DNA of 64,000 nt. Source: Desulfofustis limnaeus. Lineage in GTDB: Bacteria > Desulfobacterota > Desulfobulbia > Desulfobulbales > Desulfocapsaceae. Position numbers and translations under genes: made by a program. Numbering within the stretch: the first letter of the stretch is position 1; every line of letters starts with the position of its first letter. The notes under the pieces are model-generated. The model made no database searches and had not been told where the DNA came from. It saw only the letters and a list, made by a program, of their open reading frames with translations. The stretch spans positions 124,001 to 188,000 of the forward strand of contig NZ_AP025516.1 in the NCBI RefSeq assembly GCF_023169885.1. The letters run 5' to 3'. Positions 8,959 to 19,620 of the stretch are shown one piece after another.

Positions 8959-9741
8959 TTACCGCTGGCCTTCGGCCGGTTTCACGGTTTGCGTTCTATT
9001 GATCGCGGAGGCCAGGCAGGCTGCTCCGAAACCGTTATCGATATTGACCACGCCCAGACCGGGCACGCAGCTGTTGAGCATGCCGAGCAAGGCGGCGAAG
9101 CCGCCGGTTCCGGTGCCGTAACCAACGGACGTCGGTACGCCGATGACCGGGCAGCTGACCAGCCCGCCAACCACGCTGGGCAGGGCCCCCTCCATTCCGG
9201 CGACGACGATGATCACCGCTGCCTCGCTGAGCAGTTGTTGCCGGGTGAGCAGTCGGTGCAGGCCGGCCACCCCGGCGTCGTAAAGGGTTTGCACCGGATT
9301 GCCGAGATACTCGGCGGTGATCCTGGCTTCTTCCGCCACACCAAGATCAGAAGTGCCGGCGCAGATCACCAGGATCAGGCCCTGGATTCCTTCGCTCTGT
9401 ATTCCACGGCCTGGACCGGTGAGTATTCGGGCCTGGTGGTGATAGTGGAGTTGAGGGAGAGCGGTCGTGACCAGGTGGGCTTTCTCTTCGTTCACCCGGG
9501 TCACCAACAGCGGCCCGCCTCGCTCGAGCATGGCTCGGGCGATGGTGATTATCTGGGCAGCGGTTTTGGCCTCGCCGTAGATGACCTCGGGGACGCCGGT
9601 GCGCAAGAGCCGCTGATGATCGACACAGGCGTGTTCCAGCGTCTCAGCCGGGAAATGGCTGAGACGCTGGATTGTGTCTTCAATCGACAGAGAGCCGTCG
9701 AGCAGTTGTTGGAGCAGCCTTTTGAGGGTGTTTTGATCCAT
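8959..9741 (-). CDS. larB: LarB-like pyridinium-3,5-biscarboxylic acid mononucleotide synthase
   Basis: LarB carboxylates nicotinic acid adenine dinucleotide to make the precursor of the nickel-pincer cofactor of lactate racemase-type enzymes. The 260-residue protein has the AIRC-type (PurE-like) C-terminal domain: CAGTSDLGVAEEA, YDAGVAGLHRLL, VVAGMEGALPSVVGGLV and VPTSVGYGTGTGG, all typical of LarB rather than PurE. Start 9741 was chosen because conserved sequence begins there (MDQNTLKRLLQQL); a longer frame to 9846 adds an unconserved leader. No larC, larE or larA is in the window, so the rest of the pathway must lie elsewhere or the protein has another role. Confidence 0.88.
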   Translation of the reverse strand: MDQNTLKRLLQQLLDGSLSIEDTIQRLSHFPAETLEHACVDHQRLLRTGVPEVIYGEAKTAAQIITIARAMLERGGPLLVTRVNEEKAHLVTTALPQLHYHHQARILTGPGRGIQSEGIQGLILVICAGTSDLGVAEEARITAEYLGNPVQTLYDAGVAGLHRLLTRQQLLSEAAVIIVVAGMEGALPSVVGGLVSCPVIGVPTSVGYGTGTGGFAALLGMLNSCVPGLGVVNIDNGFGAACLASAINRTQTVKPAEGQR

Positions 9742-9995
9742 GTGGCCCGGCAGTGACGTGTGAGAGTTAACGCTACGGGAAGACAAAGGGCCACAGTAGC
9801 ATGATCGGCAGGAACCTGCAAAGGTATCGATACCGTCGCTGTTCACCGTTATTTATTCGGACAGCAAGCACTACATTTTGCGCATCTCCCGCAAGTCTGT
9901 TAGAATCGCTGCCTGGTGCCGACTCTGCTGGCAGAGCGGCGCCCCCTTTTGATTTGTCGTCTACCGGCAAGCTAACGTCGCAACAGGAGAAGAGC

Positions 9996-11015
9996 ATGAA
10001 CCAACAGCATCTTCCCGCCTATCTGAAAGCGTTGATGAAAACCGGGCAGCTGGGTTGTCCGGTGTCGGAGCTGCAGGTGATTCAGACGCATATTTCTTAC
10101 GTTCTGGTGGCCGGGCAACAGGTCTATAAGTTTAAGAAGCCGGTGAATTTCGGCTTTCTGGACTTCACCACGTTGGAGCAAAGAGGCTATTTCTGCCGGC
10201 GCGAGGTGGAGCTCAATCGCCGTCTTTGTCCCGACATCTATCTCGGGGTCTTCACGGTCAACCGGGACGGAGATGACTACCGCCTCAACGGAACAGGAGA
10301 GGTGATCGAGTACGGGGTGAAAATGGCGCGCCTGCCTGAAGAGTTGATGATGGGGCGAGTGATTGCTGCCGGGAAACTGGAATACCAGCATCTGGATGCG
10401 ATTATTGCTCGTCTCGTCCCGTTTTATGCGCAGGCGGCCGGGGATGAAAAGATCAAGGCCTTCGGTAAAGTGGAGGCGGTCGGCGTCAATGTGATCGAAA
10501 ACTTCCAACAGACCGAATCGTTTGTTGACGGACCGGCCTTGAGCCGGGCTCAGTTTGACCGGATCGGTGCTTTCTCCCGGACCGTTCTTGCCGATTCGGC
10601 GCGCTTTGATCAACGCATCGCCGCAGGCCGGATCAGGGATTGCCACGGAGATCTGTACTCGGCCAATATCTGCCTCGATGATCGGATTCATATTTTTGAC
10701 TGTATCGAGTTCAACGAGCGGTTCCGCTACGCTGATGTGGCGTCTGATGTCGCTTTCCTGGCCATGGACCTCGACTATCACGGTTTGGCACCGATGGCGA
10801 CATATTTCCTGGAAGGCTTTGCCCGAGCCGCCGATGATCCCGATTTGCTCCAGCATGTGGGGTTCTACCAGTGTTACCGCGCCTACGTGAGAGGCAAGAT
10901 AGGCCTCTTTACCGCCGCCGATCCGGCCGTTGAAAAGACGGTGGCCGAGGCCTGCACCGAGCAGGCCAAGCGCTATTTTGAGTTGGCCGACCGTTATGCC
11001 CAAACTGGAATCTGA
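9996..11015 (+). CDS. Aminoglycoside-phosphotransferase-fold protein (COG2187-like)
   Basis: A 339-residue protein with a protein-kinase-like APH fold. The catalytic loop is DCHGDLYSANIC (residues ~210-221), followed by IFDCIEFNERFRYADVASD with the metal-binding Asp. The early VYKFKKPVNFGFLDF block supplies the nucleotide-binding Lys and is typical of COG2187. The start codon has an AGGAG ribosome site 7 bases upstream. In many proteobacteria this domain is fused to a P-loop kinase; here the partner is the next gene, overlapping by 20 bp. The substrate is unknown, and real antibiotic resistance is unlikely for this group. Confidence 0.83.
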   Translation: MNQQHLPAYLKALMKTGQLGCPVSELQVIQTHISYVLVAGQQVYKFKKPVNFGFLDFTTLEQRGYFCRREVELNRRLCPDIYLGVFTVNRDGDDYRLNGTGEVIEYGVKMARLPEELMMGRVIAAGKLEYQHLDAIIARLVPFYAQAAGDEKIKAFGKVEAVGVNVIENFQQTESFVDGPALSRAQFDRIGAFSRTVLADSARFDQRIAAGRIRDCHGDLYSANICLDDRIHIFDCIEFNERFRYADVASDVAFLAMDLDYHGLAPMATYFLEGFARAADDPDLLQHVGFYQCYRAYVRGKIGLFTAADPAVEKTVAEACTEQAKRYFELADRYAQTGI

Positions 11016-11631
11016 GGCGCCCCGGTTGGTGGTATTTTTCGGCCTGGTGGCTTCCGGCAAGAGCCATCTGGCCAAACGGTGGGCCCGAGCGCGCCACTGT
11101 CCCTACTACAACACCGATATCGTGCGCAAACAGCTGTTCGGCCTCGATCCGCAGAGTCGGCAGCATGCGGGCATGAGCCAAGGCATTTACACGGCCGAAC
11201 ATTCCCGGCAGACCTATCGGGAGATCGTTCGCCGGGTACGGATTGATCTGGACGAGCGGTCGCGAGAGGTGGTGGTTCTGGATGGCTCCTATCGGGAGGA
11301 GGCTGAGCGGGCACGACTGGTGACCGAGTTCGGCGGCCGGGCGGAGATCTTTTTTATCTATTGCTCTTGTTCTGAGGACGAAACCAGGAAGCGGCTGGCG
11401 AGACGGGCTCTCGACCGGCGTGCGGTATCGGATGGACGATGGGAGGTTTACCTGTATCAGAAGAGCGGTTTTGCGGTACCGCATGAGATTGAGGGGGCTC
11501 GGTTGCTCGTACTCGATACGGAAAACGATACCGACGTATTGCTCAGAGCCGTCGATGCCTTCGTCGAGACTCCGGCCCTGGGCGAAGATCGGCCGATCCG
11601 AACGCCCGATGGTTCTCGTAAAAATGAGTAA
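10996..11631 (+). CDS. P-loop kinase (COG0645-like), partner of the upstream phosphotransferase
   Basis: A 211-residue P-loop NTPase. The Walker A is GLVASGKSHLAKRW near residue 15-28, followed by YYNTDIVRKQL, which resembles the substrate-binding part of gluconate kinase/zeta-toxin-like kinases. A VVVLDGSYREEAER block and a lid rich in arginines (RKRLARRALDRR) come later. The start lies inside the 3' end of the phosphotransferase gene (20-bp overlap), so the two are translationally coupled. It corresponds to the C-terminal half of longer fused homologues. The phosphorylated substrate is not known. Confidence 0.82.
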   Translation: MPKLESEAPRLVVFFGLVASGKSHLAKRWARARHCPYYNTDIVRKQLFGLDPQSRQHAGMSQGIYTAEHSRQTYREIVRRVRIDLDERSREVVVLDGSYREEAERARLVTEFGGRAEIFFIYCSCSEDETRKRLARRALDRRAVSDGRWEVYLYQKSGFAVPHEIEGARLLVLDTENDTDVLLRAVDAFVETPALGEDRPIRTPDGSRKNE

Positions 11632-11646
11632 ACACAAGGAAAAAAA

Positions 11647-12108
11647 GTGTACACGCGCATCTATTTTTTTCGCTTTCCCAAAGATACCAGTGATAAGCCG
11701 ATCATCTACCACCTGATCAAGAGGCACGAGGTGGAGGTGAATATTCTTCGGGCGGACATCCTGCCTCAGCGCGAAGGGGTTATGATTCTTGAGCTTCGCG
11801 GGGCGAAAAACAATGTCAAGGAGGCGCTGCACTATCTGGAAGGCCTTGGGGTGAGTATCGAACGGCTGGCTACCCGGGTTCGACGCGATGATGAGCGTTG
11901 TTTTCAGTGCGGCGCCTGTACCGGCGTCTGCCCAGTCGATGCGTTGTCGATCCGACGGCAGGATATGGCGGTCATTTTCGATCCCGACAAGTGTACCGGC
12001 TGCGGCCAGTGCGTTCTCGTTTGCCCGGTGCGGGCCATGGAGATGTCGTTGGGACGAGAGTGGTTTGACCTGGAGGGCTCGCGCACCTCAAGCGGCGTCA
12101 GTCGCTGA
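11647..12108 (+). CDS. NIL-domain ferredoxin, two [4Fe-4S] clusters
   Basis: A 153-residue protein. Residues 1-75 form a NIL domain (named after the C-terminal substrate-sensing domain of methionine ABC transporters), and the C-terminal part carries two ferredoxin motifs: CFQCGACTGVCPVDAL and CTGCGQCVLVCPVRAM, each CxxCxxCxxxCP. NIL-ferredoxins are common in anaerobic delta-type bacteria and methanogens and are linked to sulfur or homocysteine metabolism in some of them. The GTG start at 11647 follows an AAGGA ribosome site. It is 15 bp behind the P-loop kinase and converges with bamD, overlapping its 3' end by 11 bp. Confidence 0.88.
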   Translation: MYTRIYFFRFPKDTSDKPIIYHLIKRHEVEVNILRADILPQREGVMILELRGAKNNVKEALHYLEGLGVSIERLATRVRRDDERCFQCGACTGVCPVDALSIRRQDMAVIFDPDKCTGCGQCVLVCPVRAMEMSLGREWFDLEGSRTSSGVSR

Positions 12109-12892
12109 GAAAATTCATCCAGTCGGGAAGGGATAGCCCTTGGAACCAACGGGCGAAACCAGCGGCGGGAGGCTTGCCGGCTTGGATGAGTTCCAGCAAT
12201 TCCTGGGCGCGTGGTGCGATTCGAGAGTCTGGATACACAGCCAGGATGTAGTTGAGTCGGGCTTCCGCCTGTGAGTATTCTTTCGTCCTCAGAAAGAATT
12301 GCACGACGTTGAATTCATAGTTTACCAGAAACTCGTTGGCCGCTGCGATGCGGGCCCGCGCTTCTTCGGTGTACGGCGAAGTCGGGTAGGCTCGCAGTAA
12401 TTCACGAAAGGCCTGGATGGCATCGGTGGCCCCGCTGATATCCCGATCGATGGTATCGATGCGCTGATAATGGCACATGGCCTTCTGATACATCACGTAA
12501 GGGATCGCCTCGTTGGTCGGGTGCCGCTCCTCAAATTCCCGATAGAGAACGAGTGCTTCCGCGTACCGCCCCATGAAGTAGTTGGCATCCGCCGCCTTCA
12601 ACTCGGCCAGCGATGCCTCGGGACTGAATGGATAGCGGTCCAGTATTTCGTTGAAATAGTCCAGGGCCAGGTAATATTTGCCGACGTTGAACTCGTCCAT
12701 TCCCTTCATGATGAGTTGCTCGGCGGGCAGATGGACTTGTGCTTGTTCCTCAAAATTGAACAGCCCCTTGATACCGGAACAACCGGTCAGACTGAAAATC
12801 GACCAGGCCGCGATGAGCAGGCAATAGCGGGAGGACCAGCAGGCTGAGGCACGGCGAGAAACGATGGTCGTTCGTGGTGTCGTTTGGCTCAT
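12098..12892 (-). CDS. bamD: Outer membrane assembly lipoprotein BamD
   Basis: BamD is the essential TPR lipoprotein of the BAM complex, which folds beta-barrel proteins into the outer membrane. The 264-residue protein starts with a signal peptide ending in a lipobox, SLTGC, with Cys38 as the lipidated residue. About five TPR-like repeats follow (for example MKGMDEFNVGKYYLALDYF and EASLAELKAADANYFMGRYAEAL). Length and repeat layout match BamD/YfiO. The start lies 6 bp after the trxB stop, so it is probably the third gene of a trxA-trxB-bamD transcript. Confidence 0.92.
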   Translation of the reverse strand: MSQTTPRTTIVSRRASACWSSRYCLLIAAWSIFSLTGCSGIKGLFNFEEQAQVHLPAEQLIMKGMDEFNVGKYYLALDYFNEILDRYPFSPEASLAELKAADANYFMGRYAEALVLYREFEERHPTNEAIPYVMYQKAMCHYQRIDTIDRDISGATDAIQAFRELLRAYPTSPYTEEARARIAAANEFLVNYEFNVVQFFLRTKEYSQAEARLNYILAVYPDSRIAPRAQELLELIQAGKPPAAGFARWFQGLSLPDWMNFLSD

Positions 12893-12898
12893 GGCGTA

Positions 12899-13834
12899 TC
12901 AGGTTAGTCTTGTTTTAAGGTAGTGTTCGGCAGCGATGACGGCAGTTGCTCCTTCGCCGCAGGCGTTGACCACTTGGCGCATCAACTTGCTTCGTATATC
13001 CCCGGCGGCAAAGACGCCGGGGATGACCGTGCGGGTTTCGTTGTCGGTGCGGATGAAGCCCCACGGATCGGGATCGAGACGATCGATCGGCAGCATGTCG
13101 TTGTTTGGAGTTATACCGATGAGAATAAAAACCCCTTGCACCGAGATGGTTGAAATGCTCCCTGTCGAGTCCTCCAAACGCAGCCGTTGTACTTCTTTTT
13201 CACCCTCGATGGCGATGACCCGGGTATTCCAGATATAATCGATCTTCTTGTTGGCGAACGCCGTTTCCTGAATAATCTGGGTTGCCCGTAAGGTATCACG
13301 CCGATGAATTATGGTGACCCGACGGGCAAAGCGGGTCAGGTAGTCCGCCTCTTCCACCGCGGTATCGCCGCCGCCCACGACGGCCACGTGCATATCCTTG
13401 TAGAAGGGGGCATCGCAGGTGCCGCAGTAGGACACCCCTCTCCCGCTCAATTCCTGTTCACCAGGGACTCCGAGTTTGTTCGGCCGGGCTCCGGTACAGA
13501 TGATCAGGGTGGCACAACTCAGCGAACTGCCGTCGGCAAAGGACACCGTTTTCAAACCGCTTACAGACAGATCAACCGAGGCGACCTCTTTGCTCACGAT
13601 GTTGACCCCAAACCGCCTGGCATGGGCAGCCATTTTGTCGGACAGTTCGAAACCGGTCAAGCCGTCGGGAAAACCGGGGTAATTGTCCACCCAGTCGGTG
13701 TTGAGGACTTGGCCGCCCGGGACGCCTTTCTCGATCAGCAGGTGATAGATTCGCGCCCGCGCGGCATAGAGCCCAGCCGTCAATCCGGCCGGGCCGCCCC
13801 CGAGAATGACCAGATCGAAAGGGCGCTCACTCAT
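12899..13834 (-). CDS. trxB: Thioredoxin reductase
   Basis: A 311-residue flavoprotein that passes electrons from NAD(P)H to thioredoxin in the cytoplasm. The FAD-binding GGGPAGLTAGLYAAR is at residues 12-26, and the redox-active pair is Cys137-Cys140 (CGTC; E. coli has CATC). The second nucleotide-binding glycine motif is VVGGGDTAVEEADYL, and the FAD site GVFAAGDIRSK is near the C-terminus. HRRDTLRATQ in the NADPH domain keeps the basic residues usual for NADPH use. It lies 76 bp after trxA on the same strand; its natural substrate is surely that thioredoxin. Confidence 0.95.
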   Translation of the reverse strand: MSERPFDLVILGGGPAGLTAGLYAARARIYHLLIEKGVPGGQVLNTDWVDNYPGFPDGLTGFELSDKMAAHARRFGVNIVSKEVASVDLSVSGLKTVSFADGSSLSCATLIICTGARPNKLGVPGEQELSGRGVSYCGTCDAPFYKDMHVAVVGGGDTAVEEADYLTRFARRVTIIHRRDTLRATQIIQETAFANKKIDYIWNTRVIAIEGEKEVQRLRLEDSTGSISTISVQGVFILIGITPNNDMLPIDRLDPDPWGFIRTDNETRTVIPGVFAAGDIRSKLMRQVVNACGEGATAVIAAEHYLKTRLT

Positions 13835-13910
13835 CGTCTGTCAAGCACCGTCCCGTCCCGGCTTTATCGGTCAGGCGCATGTCCCGAAGCAGCTGCACGA
13901 AATCCAGAGC

Positions 13911-14237
13911 TTACATCGCTTTATTGATCAGATCGACGAGCTGCGATTTGCCGACGGCGCCGGTAATCTGATCGACCACTTCCCCCCCCTTGAATACGAT
14001 CAGGGTCGGTATGGCGCGGATGCCGAATTTACCCGGGGTGACCGGGTTGTCATCGACGTTCATCTTGGCAATGGTGACCTTGCCCTGAAATTCTTCAGCG
14101 AGTTCCTCGACCACCGGGCCAATAGCTTTACAGGGTCCGCACCAGGGTGCCCAGAAGTCAACCAGAGTAGGTTGATCCGAGTTGATGGTGGAATCGAAAT
14201 CGGAATCGCTCAATTGCAGGACTTTATCGCTGGCCAT
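13911..14237 (-). CDS. trxA: Thioredoxin
   Basis: A 108-residue single-domain thioredoxin. The active site is WAPWCGPCK with Cys33 and Cys36, and the conserved cis-proline lies in IRAIPTL. A clear GGAGAG ribosome site precedes the start. It is the first gene of the trxA-trxB-bamD run. Having reductase and thioredoxin side by side indicates a complete cytoplasmic disulfide-reducing system. Confidence 0.96.
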   Translation of the reverse strand: MASDKVLQLSDSDFDSTINSDQPTLVDFWAPWCGPCKAIGPVVEELAEEFQGKVTIAKMNVDDNPVTPGKFGIRAIPTLIVFKGGEVVDQITGAVGKSQLVDLINKAM

Positions 14238-14425
14238 GGTTCTCTCCTTACGTATGTTTTTCCTTCCTGATCAGCCAGTTAAGGGCTATAAATAACGTGC
14301 ACATAGATATTTTCACTTTACCTGTTGGCCTGGTCCGTGACAAGGAAAATGTTGGTTGTCCCGGGGCCGTCGCATACCTCTGCAACGTTGCGCATGAAGG
14401 CTGAAAGATCAAGAGGTGATCTGGT

Positions 14426-14454
14426 TTGACGGTGAGTTGCGGCCATGCTATAGT
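14426..14454 (+). promoter_or_regulatory. Sigma70-type promoter of hemL
   Basis: TTGACG (14426-14431) and TATAGT (14449-14454) are separated by 17 bp, about 90 bp before the hemL start. This lies in the 305-bp gap between the divergent trxA and hemL genes, in which I see no other gene or RNA. A GC-rich inverted element (CCCCGGGGG around 14496-14505) follows within the leader. Confidence 0.65.
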
Positions 14455-14542
14455 GCCGCTCCGGGGCGATTTTTAACACTATCGGCAGAACAGACTCCCC
14501 GGGGGACCCGTTGCAGACGATAGCTCAAGAAAGGAGAGACGC

Positions 14543-15835
14543 ATGAAGATAGCACAATCGGAGAAGATGTTCGAGCAAGCAGCCAAGGTGATTCCGGGTG
14601 GCGTGAACAGTCCGGTCCGCGCCTGTCGATCGGTCGGCTGCACACCGCTCTTCATCGAGCGTGCCGAGGGCGCCACGCTCTACGATGTGGATGGCAATAG
14701 CTACGTGGATTTTGTCTGTTCTTGGGGCCCGATGATTCTCGGCCATTCCCATCCCCAGGTGGTCGCTGCCATTCGTGCTGCCGCCGGAGGCGGCACCAGT
14801 TTCGGGGCGCCTACCCCGGCTGAAATCACCTTGGCGGAGATGGTGGTGGAGGCGGTACCTTCGGTAGAAAAAGTGCGGTTTGTCAACTCTGGAACCGAAG
14901 CGACGATGAGTGCTATTCGGCTGGCCAGAGGGGTGACTGGCCGGAAAAAGGTGGTCAAGTTTGATGGCTGTTATCACGGGCATGCCGACTCGTTTCTGAT
15001 CAAGGCCGGCTCCGGTCTGCTGACTCTCGGTATCCCCGGTTCGCCTGGTGTGCCTGAAGATATAGTTAAAAATACCATCTCGCTTCCGTACAACGACGTG
15101 AATGCCGTCACGCAGGCGTTGGACGACGAGGGGCATGATGTCGCCTGCGTGATTATTGAGCCGGTTGCTGGCAATATGGGCTGTGTGCTGCCGGCCCCGG
15201 GATTTCTCGCAGAGCTGCGGCGCCTGACTGCCGAGCGTGGGGTGCTGTTGATATTTGACGAAGTGATCACCGGGTTCCGCCTGGCCTACGGCGGGGCGCA
15301 GGAATTGTTCGGCATTAGCCCCGATTTGACTTGCCTTGGCAAGATCATCGGCGGGGGGCTGCCGGTCGGTGCGTATGGCGGTAAAGCGGAAATCATGGAT
15401 TCCATTGCCCCCGACGGTCCAGTCTACCAGGCCGGAACCCTTTCCGGTAACCCGTTGGCCATGGCTGCCGGCATAGCGACGCTGCGCCAACTGCAGCAGC
15501 CTGGTTTCTACCAGGAGCTCAACGATCGAGCGACGAGGTGCGCCGAGCGTCTTCGCGAGGTTGCAAAACGGTGCGGCCTGCCGGTTCAGATCAACGGTAT
15601 CGGATCGATGATGACGCTGTTTTTCTGTTCTGATCCCGTCACCGATTTCACTTCGGCAATGCGTGCCGATACCGGGCTCTACGCAAAGCACTACAGAAAT
15701 ATGCTGAGCCAGGGGATTTACCTGGCACCGTCTCAATTCGAGGTGGCTTTCATCTCTGCTGCGCATACGCCGCATGATTTGGAAAAGCTGGAAAAAATGA
15801 CTGAATGGTCATTCAAAAATCTTGCGGATAAGTAA
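14543..15835 (+). CDS. hemL: Glutamate-1-semialdehyde 2,1-aminomutase
   Basis: HemL converts glutamate-1-semialdehyde to 5-aminolevulinate, the tetrapyrrole precursor, using pyridoxal phosphate. The 430-residue length is normal. Visible motifs are [13 protein letters not shown] at the N-terminus, [17 protein letters not shown] for phosphate binding, [10 protein letters not shown] with the PLP-binding Asp, and [17 protein letters not shown] with the Schiff-base Lys. An AAAGGAGAG ribosome site precedes the ATG. This marks the C5 pathway, as expected in Desulfobacterota, which need siroheme, heme and related cofactors. The atp genes follow 88 bp later. Confidence 0.97.
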   Translation: MKIAQSEKMFEQAAKVIPGGVNSPVRACRSVGCTPLFIERAEGATLYDVDGNSYVDFVCSWGPMILGHSHPQVVAAIRAAAGGGTSFGAPTPAEITLAEMVVEAVPSVEKVRFVNSGTEATMSAIRLARGVTGRKKVVKFDGCYHGHADSFLIKAGSGLLTLGIPGSPGVPEDIVKNTISLPYNDVNAVTQALDDEGHDVACVIIEPVAGNMGCVLPAPGFLAELRRLTAERGVLLIFDEVITGFRLAYGGAQELFGISPDLTCLGKIIGGGLPVGAYGGKAEIMDSIAPDGPVYQAGTLSGNPLAMAAGIATLRQLQQPGFYQELNDRATRCAERLREVAKRCGLPVQINGIGSMMTLFFCSDPVTDFTSAMRADTGLYAKHYRNMLSQGIYLAPSQFEVAFISAAHTPHDLEKLEKMTEWSFKNLADK

Positions 15836-15923
15836 AAAATCCGTTGACTTTGGCAGGGATGCGTGCTACCAAACCGAGTTACATTGGAAGCGAAATCAGC
15901 AGTGATGAAAGGTGGTGGGCGAG

Positions 15924-16178
15924 ATGTCCAGTGTCAAAAAAGAGCTGATGTTTTTGCTCGGGCACTACGGGCATATCGGCATTACCTTTGTGGCCTCCAT
16001 CTTCATCGGGATGGGCGCTGGAATCCTGCTCGATCAGAAAGTGTTTAACGGTCGTACCGCTCCCTGGTTCACCTTTATCGGGTTGGCATTCGGGATAGCC
16101 GCCGGTTTCAAGAGTTTGTTTGATGTTCTTCGGCGCAGCAGCAGGAACCTGGAGACAAAAACAGACGAGGAACGATAA
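15924..16178 (+). CDS. atpZ: AtpZ-type ATP synthase accessory protein
   Basis: An 84-residue membrane protein with two hydrophobic spans (GHIGITFVASIFIGMGAGILL and FTFIGLAFGIAAGFKSLF, shown within 21 residues each), matching the AtpZ/AtpI family PF09527 found at the head of atp operons. Family members have been proposed to help cation uptake or c-ring assembly. The ATG at 15924 follows an AAAGGTGG ribosome site; a GTG at 15912 is the alternative. It is the first gene of atpZ-I-B-E. Confidence 0.82.
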   Translation: MSSVKKELMFLLGHYGHIGITFVASIFIGMGAGILLDQKVFNGRTAPWFTFIGLAFGIAAGFKSLFDVLRRSSRNLETKTDEER

Positions 16179-16180
16179 CG

Positions 16181-16597
16181 GTGGAAGAGGTATTGTCCCT
16201 GAAAAAGATGCTGGCCATGAGCTGGGTCTACCTGGGTGCGCTCGTGGTTGGGGCGTGGGTGTTGCATTCATGGTCCCTGGCTTGGGCGGTGTTGGCTGGT
16301 GGAGTATTGTCGGTGGTCAGTTTTTGGGTCACGTATCGCGATGTGGCCGGGTTCATCGAAGGGCTCTCCGGGCAAGTGGATGGGACGACCGGGAAAAATA
16401 GTTTTACGGCGAAAAAGAAAGGCTTATTTTTCAAATTTTGGCTCCGGATCGCGCTGATCGGCGTCGTTCTGCTGCTGCTGATCAAGATGACCGAAATTAA
16501 CATCTTCGGTCTGATCCTGGGGCTGACAACAGTGGTATTCACCATAACCGTGAGCGGGCTCGGCATGGTCTGGCGGTACTACTTCAGCAGGAGGTAA
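16181..16597 (+). CDS. atpI: ATP synthase subunit I (AtpI)
   Basis: A 138-residue protein with four predicted spans, matching the small ATP synthase I family PF03899, which helps assemble the c-ring. It starts with GTG two bases after the atpZ stop, so coupling is likely; an ATG at 16208 is an alternative. Sequence conservation in the family is low, and the call rests on size, four-span layout and position directly before atpB. Confidence 0.78.
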   Translation: MEEVLSLKKMLAMSWVYLGALVVGAWVLHSWSLAWAVLAGGVLSVVSFWVTYRDVAGFIEGLSGQVDGTTGKNSFTAKKKGLFFKFWLRIALIGVVLLLLIKMTEINIFGLILGLTTVVFTITVSGLGMVWRYYFSRR

Positions 16598-16607
16598 AAA
16601 GGGGCTT

Positions 16608-17330
16608 ATGGAACATCCGATATTGTTCATCTCGATCATTCTTGAAAAGCTGGGCCTGCCGGTGCCGCATGGTCCGGTCGGTCACGGTATCCTGGAACAA
16701 CTCTGTGCGCCGTACATGACCTATACCTGGCTGGTTATGGCCTTTCTATTCATTGTTGCCAAGCTGACATTGAGCAACATCGAGATGGTGCCGGGTAAGG
16801 GACAGAACTTCTGGGAAATAGTCATCGGTGGTATGGATGATTTCTTTGCCGACAATATGGGGCGGCGCCTTACCGATCAATTTTTCCCCATGCTGGCGAC
16901 CTTCGGTCTGTACATCGCGGTGGCCAACCTGATCGGTCTGATCCCCGGCTTCATGTCGCCGACGGCCAGTATCAACACGACGTTGGCGCTGACCATTATC
17001 GTTTGGGTATCACATCATTTCATCGGTTTTCGCGAACATGGCCTCGGGTATTACAAACATTTCATGGGGCCCATGTGGTGGCTGGTACCGTTGATGCTGC
17101 CGATCGAATTGATCAGTAACCTGGCTCGTCTGCTGTCGCTGTCCATTCGTTTGTTCGGCAATATCATGGCCAAGGAAACACTGCTCGGCATTCTGTTCAT
17201 GCTCGCCGGCGCCTTTTTCGCGCCGTTGCCGATCATGGTGCTCGGCGTTTTGGTTTCGCTCGTTCAGGCAATGGTTTTCGTGCTGCTGGCGGTCGTGTAC
17301 TTCTCCCAGGCACAAGAACACGCGCATTGA
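16608..17330 (+). CDS. atpB: F0 ATP synthase subunit a
   Basis: Subunit a forms the two proton half-channels against the rotating c-ring. The 240-residue protein has the expected hydrophobic spans and the essential arginine in LLSLSIRLFGNIMAKE, plus the NLIGLIPGFMSPTASIN block. A C-terminal span ends in YFSQAQEHAH. An AGGAGG ribosome site lies 10 bp upstream. It is followed by atpE after 76 bp; b, delta and the F1 subunits are encoded 23 kb away in a second operon. Confidence 0.96.
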   Translation: MEHPILFISIILEKLGLPVPHGPVGHGILEQLCAPYMTYTWLVMAFLFIVAKLTLSNIEMVPGKGQNFWEIVIGGMDDFFADNMGRRLTDQFFPMLATFGLYIAVANLIGLIPGFMSPTASINTTLALTIIVWVSHHFIGFREHGLGYYKHFMGPMWWLVPLMLPIELISNLARLLSLSIRLFGNIMAKETLLGILFMLAGAFFAPLPIMVLGVLVSLVQAMVFVLLAVVYFSQAQEHAH

Positions 17331-17406
17331 TCAGCGGGTCGTTCCGCTGTCAGATAGAACTGTAGGAAGAAGGCCAACTATTCAATATTGAACAAGGAGA
17401 AAGGAA

Positions 17407-17655
17407 ATGGAAGGTAATCTGCAACTCGCGCTGATTTGTATTGGCGCCGCGCTCTCCATCGGCCTCGCCGGTCTGGGAGCAGGTATCGGTATCGGTCTGG
17501 TCGGCCAGGGTGCCACCATGGGACTCGCACGGAATCCGGAAGTACAGCCGAAATTGATGGTATTCATGATTCTCGGTATGGCTCTTGCCGAATCCATCGC
17601 CATCTACGGTCTGGTCATCTCTTTGATTCTGATGTATGCTAACCCGCTGATGTAA
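17407..17655 (+). CDS. atpE: F0 ATP synthase subunit c
   Basis: An 82-residue two-span hairpin that makes the rotor ring. Helix 1 carries the glycine-rich [14 protein letters not shown], the polar loop is ARNPE, and the ion-carrying carboxylate is Glu62 in [12 protein letters not shown]. When the loop is used to set the register, Ile29 occupies the position of the sodium-binding Gln32 of Ilyobacter, so a proton ring is more likely although Ser63 and Tyr67 are present. The gene has an AAGGAGAAAGG ribosome site. It is closed by a strong terminator, behind which a group II intron has landed. Confidence 0.96.
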   Translation: MEGNLQLALICIGAALSIGLAGLGAGIGIGLVGQGATMGLARNPEVQPKLMVFMILGMALAESIAIYGLVISLILMYANPLM

Positions 17656-17689
17656 AGAATCGAGAAGCACAGCCCGTTTTCGGGTCACT

Positions 17690-17726
17690 GAAGGCCGCAG
17701 ATTCTTTCTGCGGCCTTCTTGCGTTC
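17690..17726 (+). terminator. Intrinsic terminator of the atpZIBE operon; intron target
   Basis: GAAGGCCGCAGA and TCTGCGGCCTTC form a 12-bp perfect stem with a 5-base loop, followed by TTGCGTTC. It lies 35 bp after the atpE stop. The group II intron begins at the next base (17727), which is the expected landing site of class C introns. A smaller GCCCG-TTTT-CGGGT hairpin precedes it. Confidence 0.85.
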
Positions 17727-19612
<1,886 letters not shown>

Positions 19613-19620
19613 GTGAGACA

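Noticed and set aside
14525-15775. A 416-codon open frame antisense to hemL
   Set aside because: It mirrors the codon structure of hemL and encodes no known fold; hemL is unmistakable.
17407-17655. Sodium-binding signature in the c subunit (GQG, ES and Y residues as in Ilyobacter)
   Set aside because: Setting the register on the ARNPE loop puts Ile29, not a Gln, at the sodium-binding Gln32 position. Gln34 is five residues out of place. Ser63 and Tyr67 alone do not make a sodium site.
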